Positions 13,242 to 20,306 of a DNA stretch of 34,453 nucleotides are shown here, piece after piece. The notes beneath the pieces were generated by a model, which was not told the DNA's origin, did no database searches, and worked only from the letters and a program-made list of their open reading frames with translations. Every line of letters starts with the position of its first letter. Within the stretch, counting starts at the first letter, position 1. A program made the translations under genes and the position numbers. Source of the DNA: a virus; the IMG/VR virus record IMGVR_UViG_3300042371_000154, positions 1-34,453 of that record. One strand, given 5' to 3'.

Positions 13242-13838
13242 ATGACCGAGCATAAAAACATCTACATGGCTTTGTGCGCTGCACAGGCTGGCATGGGCAA
13301 GGTCGTTAAAGGCGCCACCAACCCCGCGTTCAAATCGAAATACGCCGACCTTGCCGATGTGGTTTCTGTTGCTGTTCCTGCGCTGAACGAGCAAGGCATC
13401 GCAATGTTCCATATGATGGTGCGGGATGAACAGGGTGCTGTGATGCGCACGATGCTGGTTCACGGCGCCAGCGAAACCAGCGTTTCCTGCGATGTGCCGC
13501 TGATCATCAACAAGCAGGACATGCAGGGCATGAAGTCGGCCACGACCTATGCCAAGCGGATCGGCCTTGAAAGCCTGACAGGCATCGCGCCGGAAGATGA
13601 CGATGGCAACGCCGCTGCGAAAGCCGCGCCCAAGGTCGAGCCGAGCAAGCTGATCAGCAAAGAGCAATATGTGGACATGAGCGACCTGATGTTTGACACA
13701 AACACAGACGAGGCAAAGTTCTGCGCTTATTGGAAAGTTAAGCAGCTAGAAGACATGACCGAAAAGCAAGCGATCGACGCAATCGCCATGCTTACAAAAA
13801 AAGCAGCATTGGGGGTGGCAAATGGAACAGCGCAGTGA
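13242..13838 (+). CDS. erf: ERF-family single-strand annealing recombinase
   Basis: 198 residues from ATG 13242, after GGGG seven bases upstream (the frame is open from 13191). The core, NIYMALCAAQAGMGKVVKGA then NPAFKSKYADLADVVSVAVP and MKSATTYAKRIGLESLTGI, is the ERF superfamily signature (P22 Erf). An acidic/Ala linker and a small C-terminal domain follow. It anneals complementary single strands for circularisation and recombination-dependent replication, working with the exonuclease encoded next (17-base overlap). This matches a circularly permuted, headful-packaged genome that must circularise by homologous recombination. Confidence 0.92.
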   Translation: MTEHKNIYMALCAAQAGMGKVVKGATNPAFKSKYADLADVVSVAVPALNEQGIAMFHMMVRDEQGAVMRTMLVHGASETSVSCDVPLIINKQDMQGMKSATTYAKRIGLESLTGIAPEDDDGNAAAKAAPKVEPSKLISKEQYVDMSDLMFDTNTDEAKFCAYWKVKQLEDMTEKQAIDAIAMLTKKAALGVANGTAQ

Positions 13839-14436
13839 AGAATGGTTCGCAGCGCGGTTGGGGTGTGTCACAGCATCCCGCACCGCCGATGTGATGGCCA
13901 AAACAAAGTCTGGCTATGCGGCCAGCCGGGCTAACTACATGGCCCAGCTTATCACCGAGCGTCTGACACAGACCTCTGTAAAAGGCTTCACCAGCGCCGC
14001 CATGCAGCATGGCACAGATACCGAACCACAGGCCCGCATGGCCTATGAACTGATGACAGGTGAAACGGTTGCCGAGACAGGCTTTGTCCCACACCCGACC
14101 ATCGCGGGCTTTGGTGCATCACCTGACGGTCTGGTTGGATCGGATGGGCTGATCGAAATCAAATGCCCAAACTCTGCCACCCACATTGAGACGCTGCTGG
14201 ATGGCAAGGTTCCATCCCAATACATGATCCAGATGCAGGTGCAGATGATGTGCTGCGGGCGGGAATGGTGCGATTTTGTCAGCTTCGATCCGCGAATGCC
14301 CGGCGATATGAATTTCTGGATGCAACGGGTCCACGCAGATCACGCCTCACAAACAGACATCAAGGCCGAGGTGATCAAGTTCTTGGGCGATCTGGAAATG
14401 AAACTCCAGCAGCTGCGGGAGAAGTTTAATGTCTGA
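13822..14436 (+). CDS. YqaJ-family 5'-3' exonuclease (lambda Exo-like)
   Basis: 204 residues from ATG 13822, with GGGGG six bases upstream. RSEEWFAARLGCVTASR opens the YqaJ domain. Catalytic residues visible are Glu68 in GTDTEPQARMAYE, Asp102 in GASPDGLVG and Glu112/Lys114 in GLIEIKCPN, followed by the QMQVQMM helix. The enzyme resects double-stranded ends to feed the ERF annealing protein. Length and motif spacing are typical and complete. Confidence 0.95.
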   Translation: MEQRSEEWFAARLGCVTASRTADVMAKTKSGYAASRANYMAQLITERLTQTSVKGFTSAAMQHGTDTEPQARMAYELMTGETVAETGFVPHPTIAGFGASPDGLVGSDGLIEIKCPNSATHIETLLDGKVPSQYMIQMQVQMMCCGREWCDFVSFDPRMPGDMNFWMQRVHADHASQTDIKAEVIKFLGDLEMKLQQLREKFNV

Positions 14437-14605
14437 TCGAAAACTAATCATTGCGACCTATGACCGCCTTGAAGAAGAAGCGGGCGGTATATGGCACGCC
14501 TTGGCCTCGATGACGATGGACAAGGTGGCGAAGGAACTGGACATCCCACGCGATGAGGTCAGCGCGGTGATGGTCAGCCATTGGACCAATCAGGGCGCAG
14601 GCTGA
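14429..14605 (+). CDS. Small HTH-like protein
   Basis: 58 residues, MSDRKLIIATYDRLEEEAGG onward. It overlaps the exonuclease stop by eight bases and the NinB start by one (TGATG). The C-terminal half, MTMDKVAKELDIPRDEVSAV, reads as a helix-turn-helix, so DNA binding is possible. I know no named family. Overlaps on both sides support that it is translated. Confidence 0.65.
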   Translation: MSDRKLIIATYDRLEEEAGGIWHALASMTMDKVAKELDIPRDEVSAVMVSHWTNQGAG

Positions 14606-14991
14606 TGCCATACAAGGTGCGTCTTACAGGCCCGCGTCAGCGCCTCTATGCCCACCAGCTTATAGACGCTGCGCCAGACTTGGCGACCGTGACAATCGCG
14701 GGCGGTGATCGGACCTTGGAGCAAAACGACAAACTTTGGGCCATGCTGACCGATGTGGCAATGGCCCGCCCAGAAGGCCGCAGATGGACGCCTGAAACTT
14801 GGAAGTGCGCCTTTATGCACTCTCTAGGCCATCAGGTGGCATTCGCGGAAGGCTTAGATGGATCAGGTCCATTTCCGCTTGGGTTCAGATCATCAAAGCT
14901 AACCAAGCCGCAAATGTCGGATCTGATCGAAACGATTTACGAATATGGCGCCCGGCACAATGTCGAGTGGTCCGAAAAGGAGAGCAAATGA
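14605..14991 (+). CDS. ninB: NinB-family recombination protein
   Basis: 128 residues from ATG 14605. LTLEQNDKLWAML-type sequence (here RTLEQNDKLWAMLTDVA), then RRWTPETWKCAFMHSLGH and FRSSKLTKPQMSDLIETIYE, is characteristic of lambda NinB/Orf, a recombination mediator that loads on SSB-coated single strands and replaces RecFOR. Placement with ERF and the exonuclease makes a complete phage recombination module. C-terminus slightly shorter than lambda NinB. Confidence 0.9.
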   Translation: MPYKVRLTGPRQRLYAHQLIDAAPDLATVTIAGGDRTLEQNDKLWAMLTDVAMARPEGRRWTPETWKCAFMHSLGHQVAFAEGLDGSGPFPLGFRSSKLTKPQMSDLIETIYEYGARHNVEWSEKESK

Positions 14992-15248
14992 AACCAAGAC
15001 TAAACGCCACAAGGTGGCAAGCGCTCAAAGACATTGAGCAATACGGGCAAGAAGTTTTCACATCAATTCACAGCGGTATTCATGGCGCAGCACTTTACAG
15101 CCTTGAATTAGTTGGATGGGCTGAACGTGTAGACGCCCCAGACGATGGACCATTCTTTGTGATTGAAACTGTCGGCAATCATTGGCGATTGACCGATGCA
15201 GGAAAAGCCGCGCTCAAAGCCCTACCAGCAACCAAACCGAGGAACTGA
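14988..15248 (+). CDS. Winged-helix-like hypothetical protein
   Basis: 86 residues from ATG 14988, overlapping the NinB stop (ATGA), with AAGGAG upstream. The order helix-helix-wing ending NHWRLTDAGKAALKAL is the usual end of a winged helix domain, as in MarR/HTH proteins. The first half is less clear. It may bind DNA. No close family recognised. Confidence 0.65.
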   Translation: MKPRLNATRWQALKDIEQYGQEVFTSIHSGIHGAALYSLELVGWAERVDAPDDGPFFVIETVGNHWRLTDAGKAALKALPATKPRN

Positions 15249-15249
15249 C

Positions 15250-15480
15250 ATGGAAGACATCAACCAAGAACTGCTGCAAATCGTGGAACGCATCGAGGCA
15301 CAGAACGCCACCATCGCTGACGAAACCGAGGTGCGCAAAGCGATCTATGCCGAGGCGAAATCATCCGGCTTTGACGTTAAGGTGCTTCGCAAAGTCGTGG
15401 CGCTGCGAAAGAAACGCGCCGACGAAGTGGCCGAAGAAGATGCAATTGAAATGATGTATCGCGAAGCGCTGGGGATGTAA
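15250..15480 (+). CDS. GapR-like nucleoid protein (DUF2312)
   Basis: 76 residues from ATG 15250 (the frame is open from 15196). The sequence follows Caulobacter GapR closely: an N-terminal dimerising helix (LLQIVERIEAQNATI), then AIYAEAKSSGFDVKVLRKVV, ALRKKRADEVAEEDAIEM and a short tail. GapR clamps overtwisted DNA ahead of replication and transcription forks in alphaproteobacteria. A phage copy in the recombination operon could help replication or compete with the host protein. Shorter than host GapR (about 89 residues) by trimming at the N-terminus. Family call firm, role inferred. Confidence 0.9.
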   Translation: MEDINQELLQIVERIEAQNATIADETEVRKAIYAEAKSSGFDVKVLRKVVALRKKRADEVAEEDAIEMMYREALGM

Positions 15481-15482
15481 TC

Positions 15483-15674
15483 ATGCACTGGATTCTAAAG
15501 CCCTTCATGAAAACCGCAGCCTATGCTAAACTGCCGCCGCTGTATGAAGAAAAAGACCGTATTGAAGCGGCCATACAACGCGCTAAGAAGTCCAAAGCCA
15601 AAGTGTCAGACCTCTACGAAATGGCGCAGAAAAACAATGTGCAATGCTTGAAGTGGGAAAGATGGCTGACTTAG
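15483..15674 (+). CDS. Hypothetical small basic protein
   Basis: 63 residues, MHWILKPFMKTAAYAKLPPL onward. Basic, predicted helical, with an aromatic N-terminus. Starts two bases after the GapR-like stop and overlaps the nuclease gene by 13 bases. No family recognised. Confidence 0.6.
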   Translation: MHWILKPFMKTAAYAKLPPLYEEKDRIEAAIQRAKKSKAKVSDLYEMAQKNNVQCLKWERWLT

Positions 15675-15988
15675 GACAACGCGGCCCACTGGGTCAAAAG
15701 AAACCCAAGGCCGAACGTGGCACAGCCAAGGCGCGGGCGCACATTGCCCGCGTCAAACAACTGCCCTGCGTGATCTGCACTAAGCACGGGCCAAGCGATG
15801 CCCACCATGTGATCTGCGGGCGCTACGGGTCTGCTAAGGCCAGCGATATGGATGTGATACCGCTTTGCAAGGCGCACCATCAAGACGGCCCGGATGCAAT
15901 CCACAATGGCAAAAAATCGTGGGTTGAGAAATACGGCGAAGACCACAAATATTTGCCATTGGTGGATCAGTGGCTTCGTGGTATTTAA
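15662..15988 (+). CDS. HNH/DUF968-type (Ref-like) nuclease
   Basis: 108 residues from ATG 15662. GGGA lies a few bases upstream, and ATG 15644 is the alternative. The zinc/active-site pattern is C36-V-I-C39, then DAHHVICGRYG (His48, His49), then IPLCKAHHQDGPD (Cys69, His72, His73), the layout of HNH-fold phage nucleases in the DUF968/Ref group that act in recombination and repair. Last gene of the rightward operon. The DNA encoding its C-terminus (HKYLPLVDQWL) is partly duplicated 118 bp downstream. Confidence 0.85.
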   Translation: MADLGQRGPLGQKKPKAERGTAKARAHIARVKQLPCVICTKHGPSDAHHVICGRYGSAKASDMDVIPLCKAHHQDGPDAIHNGKKSWVEKYGEDHKYLPLVDQWLRGI

Positions 15989-16092
15989 ATCAGATCAGGC
16001 CCTGTGTGGGGTAGAAAAGGCAGGACACCACGGTCCATGCGCTCAGGGTGCAGATCACCCCCACAAATATTTGCCATTGGTCGAACAGTGGT
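15943..16092 (+). repeat. Duplicated 3' end of the nuclease gene between convergent operons
   Basis: A 21-bp exact direct repeat, 15943-15963 and 16061-16081, is followed by a near-identical tail (ggatcagtgg versus cgaacagtgg). The first copy encodes the nuclease C-terminus HKYLPLVDQWL. The second would encode HKYLPLVEQWLK then stop, without a gene in front. The 98 bases between copies show no gene. It looks like a scar from illegitimate recombination or replacement of a related nuclease gene. Confidence 0.8.
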
Positions 16093-16110
16093 TGAAGTAA
16101 TGCAAACGCA

Positions 16111-17250
16111 TTACCCTATTCTGTCAATTGGGTCTAATGCCCGAAGCACTAGACCGTCTACTTTATGGAAGGTCATGGATTGCAAGGCGCGTCTTCCGCC
16201 GTATCCCATGCTTGCCGCATAGGCGTCTGGCGGGCAAAAGGCGCGAAGGCTTTCATGTCGCAGTGGGCCAATGTCCTTAGCTTGATCGTGGTGGATATGG
16301 CCCGTCAGGTAATGCCGATGTCGTGTGTCTGACCAGAATGGGCAAACATCCGACAGATAAAGCGCCATCTGCTGCGGTTTGCTTTTGTCGCCGTGGTGAG
16401 CAAAAATGGCGCATTTGCCCCATTGCATCATGAACAGATCGCGGGGGTTCTTTTCAACCGTGATCCGAGGTTCGTTACGATAGCGTTCAGCTAAAGAGAA
16501 AATAAGCGTCATGATGGAATGGGGATCGTGGTTGCCGCGCAACGCGCGCACATGCACGCGACCGTGTTTCTGTAAGAGGCGCAGAATCGTCTCAGAAATG
16601 ATCTCTATGCCAACGTCGACTATCTCCCAGAACCGCCCAGCCATGTCAAGATTATGGCGTTTTGCAAAAGTCTCGCCTGTCGTGTCATCGCTGTGAAAGT
16701 AATCCCCGCCAATAATCAATATCGCTTGCTCGGCAGCAGGCGTAAGCGCCAGCACCTTGGCAAAAGCGTGCCTCATGTCTTTGGCCGCGTGGTCAAGGTC
16801 ATAATCCTGCCCGCCCGTTTCGCGGCCCCACGCCATCATCCCAACGTGGGCGTCCATCAGCGGATAGACAGCGCACAGATCGGCCATCACGCTTTCAGGG
16901 GCCACCACTGGCTCGGCAGGCACCATGCCCTCCAGCGCCTCGCGTATGCGCTCTGCAAAGGCTTCTGGCGGTTCGGCTTCGGGCCGCAGCATGAGCGAAT
17001 AGCCAATCTCGCCATCTTTCGGCGGAATCTTGGCCCATGCCAACGCGGGAACCATGCGCGTGCCAATGGCTTCCATGCCATTTTTGATCGCTGGGTCCAA
17101 ACGATAATCTGTTCGAGCATCGGGCGTCATTCCGGCGCGGTCTAGCAGGCGCTTGAAGCCGCGCTCTTCAAGGCACATTTCCCGCGCTGCTTTAGCCACG
17201 CTGCCTGTGCGCTTAAAGGCTGCAACGGCTTCTGCCTGTTTGGGCGTCAC
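16111..17250 (-). CDS. HTH-metallophosphoesterase fusion
   Basis: 379 residues. The N-terminal ~45 residues form an HTH (AVAAFKRTGSVAKAAREM). A calcineurin-like phosphoesterase follows with every metal motif: DAH (133-135), GGDYFHSDD (181-189), GNHD (239-242), FAHHGD (284-288) and GHIHH (317-321). Likely a phosphodiesterase or nuclease acting on DNA or a nucleotide. It is coupled to the outer spanin by an ATGA overlap and is the last gene of the late operon, an odd place for a DNA-metabolism enzyme. It faces the recombination operon end to end. Confidence 0.9.
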   Translation of the reverse strand: MTPKQAEAVAAFKRTGSVAKAAREMCLEERGFKRLLDRAGMTPDARTDYRLDPAIKNGMEAIGTRMVPALAWAKIPPKDGEIGYSLMLRPEAEPPEAFAERIREALEGMVPAEPVVAPESVMADLCAVYPLMDAHVGMMAWGRETGGQDYDLDHAAKDMRHAFAKVLALTPAAEQAILIIGGDYFHSDDTTGETFAKRHNLDMAGRFWEIVDVGIEIISETILRLLQKHGRVHVRALRGNHDPHSIMTLIFSLAERYRNEPRITVEKNPRDLFMMQWGKCAIFAHHGDKSKPQQMALYLSDVCPFWSDTRHRHYLTGHIHHDQAKDIGPLRHESLRAFCPPDAYAASMGYGGRRALQSMTFHKVDGLVLRALDPIDRIG

Positions 17251-17465
17251 TTGCTACACCCAGCGTCAATCTGTTGGATCAGAAACGCGCCCGTGACCAG
17301 TGATTGCGGCCCACCATCCGCAACCAGTGCCGCCGCATGGGCCGTCCTACTTTGCGCCGTGCCATCGCAGATTGCCTCACTGTTTGGAACGGTTGCGCAG
17401 CCACTCAATAGCGTCAGCGTCAGGCATATGCCCAACTGCGTCGATCTTTTTGGAAGTGTCAGCAT
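17247..17465 (-). CDS. Outer-membrane spanin lipoprotein (Rz1-like)
   Basis: 72 residues with a signal peptide and lipobox LLSGC (Cys23), so it should be lipidated and sorted to the outer membrane. The body, SEAICDGTAQSRTAHAAALV then DGGPQSLVTGAFLIQQIDAG, is the spanin-associated lipoprotein type found in alphaproteobacterial phages and prophages and is not the proline-rich coliphage Rz1. Its first 89 bases overlap the inner spanin gene in another frame, the classic Rz/Rz1 arrangement. Together they fuse the two membranes at lysis. Confidence 0.85.
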   Translation of the reverse strand: MLTLPKRSTQLGICLTLTLLSGCATVPNSEAICDGTAQSRTAHAAALVADGGPQSLVTGAFLIQQIDAGCSK

Positions 17466-17586
17466 AGCTTTGCAATTCCTCGATCTTGGCTGTTTTCAGC
17501 CCAGCCGCTCGGCCAGCGAACCAACCAGACATCACAGACAGAATTGCCGTGATGAGTTTCACCAGCGCCGTCCAAAACATTACCAT
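17377..17586 (-). CDS. Inner-membrane spanin (Rz-like)
   Basis: 69 residues. An N-terminal transmembrane segment (about 4-25, WTALVKLITAILSVMSGWFA) is followed by a periplasmic helix rich in Lys/Glu/Gln and the ending DADAIEWLRNRSKQ, a common i-spanin tail. Overlaps the o-spanin gene by 89 bases. Shorter than lambda Rz. A start at ATG 17580 is possible. Identification rests on topology, tail and overlap. Confidence 0.8.
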   Translation of the reverse strand: MVMFWTALVKLITAILSVMSGWFAGRAAGLKTAKIEELQSYADTSKKIDAVGHMPDADAIEWLRNRSKQ

Positions 17587-17858
17587 TTTTCTTTTGCTGC
17601 CCAGTAGGCAGCGCTCATCTTTCCCTTTGCGATGTTCTTGGCATGGCGAGCCATGAACGATGCCCGGCGCTTCTTGTCAGCCTCGCTCTCGCCCTTCTTG
17701 GCAGGCGATCCGCTCACACCCTGCTGGCCAAAGCGGATCGTCTTGATGGTGTCGCCTTCCTTGGCGACAACCACATGGCTTTTCGTCGGATGGCTTGGTG
17801 TGCGCTTAGGCTTGTTGTAGCCAGCCACACCCACTTTTTCCAACCGACTGTCTTTCAT
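17580..17858 (-). CDS. Conserved phage protein, lysine-rich
   Basis: 92 residues. GVAGYNKPKRTPSHPTKSHV, then GDTIKTIRFGQQGVSGSP and RRASFMARHAKNIAKGKM plus SAAYWAAKEKW, is a run I recognise from many phage genomes (DUF6321-like) without known function. Highly basic, so a DNA- or capsid-associated role is possible. It overlaps the genes on both sides. Confidence 0.75.
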   Translation of the reverse strand: MKDSRLEKVGVAGYNKPKRTPSHPTKSHVVVAKEGDTIKTIRFGQQGVSGSPAKKGESEADKKRRASFMARHAKNIAKGKMSAAYWAAKEKW

Positions 17859-18016
17859 TTCTTTTTCGCCGTCTTGGCAGGCTTTGCAGTCTTTGCAGAT
17901 GCTACAAATGCCGCCTTGGTGGGCGCACCCTTAGTGCCGGGCTTGCGCATCTTTTCGCCAGAGCCAGCCTTGATGCGTGCTTTCTTGGCCGCGATGTTTG
18001 CGTAAAGACCGTTCAT
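17855..18016 (-). CDS. Small Lys/Ala-rich phage protein
   Basis: 53 residues from ATG 18016. NGLYANIAAKKARIKAGSGE then MRKPGTKGAPTKAAF, ending in Lys/Ala repeats. The GSGEKMRKPGxKGAP core recurs in many phages next to the gene found here downstream. ATGA overlap with that gene. Net charge is strongly positive. Function unknown. Confidence 0.7.
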   Translation of the reverse strand: MNGLYANIAAKKARIKAGSGEKMRKPGTKGAPTKAAFVASAKTAKPAKTAKKK

Positions 18017-18017
18017 A

Positions 18018-18188
18018 TCAAGCAGCCTTACGTTTTGAGTAGATCGACCACGCTGCCACCACCAGCGTTGTGACGGCCCCGCCAGCCGTCATCATAGTTT
18101 CAGAGTCCACAAGCCCCTGACCAACAAGCCACCCGCCCAGAGCCGCAACCAAGGCCCGCACGATGCCAGAAATTTCCTGAGCCGTCAT
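18018..18188 (-). CDS. Putative holin
   Basis: 56 residues from ATG 18188, with GGA seven bases upstream. ATG 18200 is open but lacks a ribosome site. Two hydrophobic segments (about 7-25 and 33-50, the second AGGAVTTLVVAAWSIYS) with a short turn, and a basic tail SKRKAA. Matches small two-helix phage holins (Pam3-gp28-like as I recall). It sits between endolysin and spanins. It would permeabilise the inner membrane to release or activate the amidase. Confidence 0.75.
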   Translation of the reverse strand: MTAQEISGIVRALVAALGGWLVGQGLVDSETMMTAGGAVTTLVVAAWSIYSKRKAA

Positions 18189-18192
18189 TTTG

Positions 18193-18648
18193 CTATCCAT
18201 TCATGTTTGCAGATGATGATTTTCCGAACCAGCCCGGCACATAGAAGCCGGGGCAAGATTTACTAGCATACTGATTATGTCCACTTACCTTTGCAATTTT
18301 GTAAATGGCCATTAACCTCACGATCAGCGCGTGAAGCGCCGCGTCTTGCAGATCAGTGAAGTTGTCGCTGATCTTTCCATTCGCAACAGACCCATGACCG
18401 CCGATCAACGCAATCCCAATAGAACCAACATTGTGGTTCATTGTGTGCGCACCGACCTGTTCAATCGGTCGGCCCTTGGCAACGGTGCCATCGCGGTCGA
18501 TCAGGAAATGATAGCCAATATCTTTCCAGCCTCGATCATCAACATGCCAGCGCCGCACCTCTGCCACCTTCTCGCTGGTGGGTTTGCCCGCCATCCATTC
18601 CGCCCGCGTTGCGGTGCAGTGACAAATAATTTCGCTAATCGGTCTCAT
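18193..18648 (-). CDS. Endolysin, N-acetylmuramoyl-L-alanine amidase
   Basis: 151 residues, the size and plan of T7 lysozyme. Zinc ligands are His10 (IICHCTATR), His124 and Cys132 (GHNQYASKSCPGF), with Tyr46 (GYHFLIDRDG) and Lys130 as catalytic residues and GAHTMNHNVGSIGIALIGG as the central strand. No signal peptide, so it depends on a holin. It cleaves the amide bond between muramic acid and peptide stem. Confidence 0.93.
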   Translation of the reverse strand: MRPISEIICHCTATRAEWMAGKPTSEKVAEVRRWHVDDRGWKDIGYHFLIDRDGTVAKGRPIEQVGAHTMNHNVGSIGIALIGGHGSVANGKISDNFTDLQDAALHALIVRLMAIYKIAKVSGHNQYASKSCPGFYVPGWFGKSSSANMNG

Positions 18649-18911
18649 TGGCCGACCTTATCTTTAACGCTCATCCAAACCGCGCCGCTGATGAACAACA
18701 ATATGGCCGTTGTCAGCATCTTCACAGTTGTCGCCCAGATCGCCTTCCGCGTCTCACGCCATGACGATAGCAAGCTGCGGATCTCGTTAAGATCATCAGA
18801 TGCACTCTCATCATGCAGCCCCAAATCTTCTAGCGCTTTCTTTGCGCCGTGAACAGCCGCACGGTTCAGCATGTCTTCAAGTTCCTGCGGGGTGATCTGG
18901 ACGCTGCTCAT
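18645..18911 (-). CDS. DUF6127-type membrane protein
   Basis: 88 residues. The N-terminal half is helical and acidic (GAKKALEDLGLHDESASDDL, then EIRSLLSSWRETRKAIW). One C-terminal transmembrane helix follows (about 62-80, TVKMLTTAILLFISGAVW). This arrangement fits DUF6127 proteins that stand in phage lysis regions. It could be an accessory holin or pinholin-like protein. It overlaps the amidase start by ATGA. Confidence 0.75.
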   Translation of the reverse strand: MSSVQITPQELEDMLNRAAVHGAKKALEDLGLHDESASDDLNEIRSLLSSWRETRKAIWATTVKMLTTAILLFISGAVWMSVKDKVGQ

Positions 18912-18913
18912 GA

Positions 18914-19153
18914 TTAAATTTCATCCTCTTTGACAGTCAGGCCCATCGCAGCCAAAGCATCAAGGCCATTCATCCCGACGACAACACTGACACGCTTAGG
19001 CGTTGCTTGTATTGGGTCTGACGTTGCATAGCCCTCGATTGGCCCAGATGCGACCATATATTCAACGCCGTTGGCATCAAGCCAGATCGGTGCGTTGTCG
19101 GCCACATTGGGATCAGTGTAGCCCGGCGGGCAAGCTATGGTTGTGATTCCCAT
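18914..19153 (-). CDS. Hypothetical protein between adhesin and lysis genes
   Basis: 79 residues, MGITTIACPPGYTDPNVADN onward. Beta-rich, Pro/Gly-rich N-terminus and acidic C-terminus (GLTVKEDEI). Overlaps the LamG-like gene's stop as TGATG and ends three bases before the DUF6127 start. Possibly a small virion or adhesin-associated protein. Family not recognised. Confidence 0.65.
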   Translation of the reverse strand: MGITTIACPPGYTDPNVADNAPIWLDANGVEYMVASGPIEGYATSDPIQATPKRVSVVVGMNGLDALAAMGLTVKEDEI

Positions 19154-19968
19154 CAGTAAGCCCCTGTCTTTTCGTTTACATAAGTCTCAGCAGATGTGAT
19201 CTGATTAGTAGTTAGGTTAGGTCCAAAGCGCACGATCATGCTGTAGATGCGACCGTTGAATGGCAAAGACGCCCCTGCACGGCGACCAATGTAAAGAGGA
19301 TAGGCAAGATAGTTACCTGTGCCTTGTGTCGTAGTTACCGCAGCTTGCTGTGCAGCATTGACGCGCAAAGTGTTCGTTGGCGCTGCAATGTCTGCAATTT
19401 GAGTCACTACTGCCGTGTTTGGCGCAGCAAATGTGGCACCCGTAGTTGCTATGACAAGAGGGGCATTGCCATGAGAACATACAGACCAATACGCACCAGC
19501 GACTGCGCCATTAAAACCAGAGAATGCACATATGGACCCAGCGGTTGAAAACGCAGCTACTGAAGTCTCATAGACAACCCCTACAAGATTAGTCAGCTTC
19601 TGCAGTCCAGCAAATACTTGCACCTTATTGGTGGCGGGAGTAATCGTTCCAGTAACCATACCGTCATCCACACCGTCAAACGATAGGTATGGACGCCCCG
19701 TGCTGTCAATCTGGTAGGTAGGCCGCTGCGCCAAGGTAGCTTGGGTGGCGTGGTTGCCACGTCCTGACTTGTCTAAGATGCGCCCTACAGTCTGCCCGAC
19801 CGCTGTAACTGGCGTAGTGCCTGCACTGTCTTGAAACAGCGTGGATAGGTCAGACGGGTCAAACCAGACGCCCGGTTCCGCACCAGCAAAAATAGCTGAT
19901 GGGGTCCAATTAACGTCATCAATCACAGACTTAAAAATCTGTGAGAAAACTGAGCCTATCACAAGCAT
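19153..19968 (-). CDS. LamG/concanavalin-like domain virion protein
   Basis: 271 residues from ATG 19968, with GAGG five bases before it. Alternative starts are 19971 and beyond. After a short hydrophobic N-terminus, GVWFDPSDLSTLFQDSAGTT and DKSGRGNHATQATLAQRPTY then YLSFDGVDDGMV form the front of a LamG-like lectin domain seen in phage tail appendages. The rest is Ala/Thr-rich beta sandwich ending SAETYVNEKTGAY. It probably binds a host glycan at the tail or capsid surface. Attachment partner unknown. Confidence 0.75.
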   Translation of the reverse strand: MLVIGSVFSQIFKSVIDDVNWTPSAIFAGAEPGVWFDPSDLSTLFQDSAGTTPVTAVGQTVGRILDKSGRGNHATQATLAQRPTYQIDSTGRPYLSFDGVDDGMVTGTITPATNKVQVFAGLQKLTNLVGVVYETSVAAFSTAGSICAFSGFNGAVAGAYWSVCSHGNAPLVIATTGATFAAPNTAVVTQIADIAAPTNTLRVNAAQQAAVTTTQGTGNYLAYPLYIGRRAGASLPFNGRIYSMIVRFGPNLTTNQITSAETYVNEKTGAY

Positions 19969-19975
19969 CATTACC

Positions 19976-20269
19976 TCACAAACGATTAGGCCAAACGTCA
20001 TATCCATTGATGGATGCAACAACGGTTCCAGATGTGTAACCACCTGTCTTCACACCAACTCGATAGTAAGTCAAAATTGGGTCATACCCAGTTTCCTCTG
20101 CCGGAACTGTCCATGACTTCACATCGCGCCAGTTTGTTCCATCTTCAGAACGCTGTGCTGTTGCAGTTGCAGAAAATGTGCCACTGATTGAAATGTCAAA
20201 CCCACCAACAATTTGAATTGCTGGTGAAAACGTGTTTTGCGCGGCGGCAGATACTGATGTTCTTGGCAT
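19976..20269 (-). CDS. Small virion-type beta protein
   Basis: 97 residues. FDISISGTFSATATAQRSED then WRDVKSWTVPAEETGYDPI and YRVGVKTGGYTSGTVVASI has the strand pattern of small phage decoration or fibre proteins that repeat a GTFxATxxxQRSxDG motif. It lies in the accessory virion block. Structural role inferred. Confidence 0.65.
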   Translation of the reverse strand: MPRTSVSAAAQNTFSPAIQIVGGFDISISGTFSATATAQRSEDGTNWRDVKSWTVPAEETGYDPILTYYRVGVKTGGYTSGTVVASINGYDVWPNRL

Positions 20270-20306
20270 GTTTGCTCCTACTCGATCACTGGTTTAAAGA
20301 CAGATG

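Noticed and set aside
16046-16060. Bidirectional terminator between the convergent operons (GGGTG-CAGAT-CACCC)
   Set aside because: Five-base stem and no T run on either strand. No convincing terminator found there.
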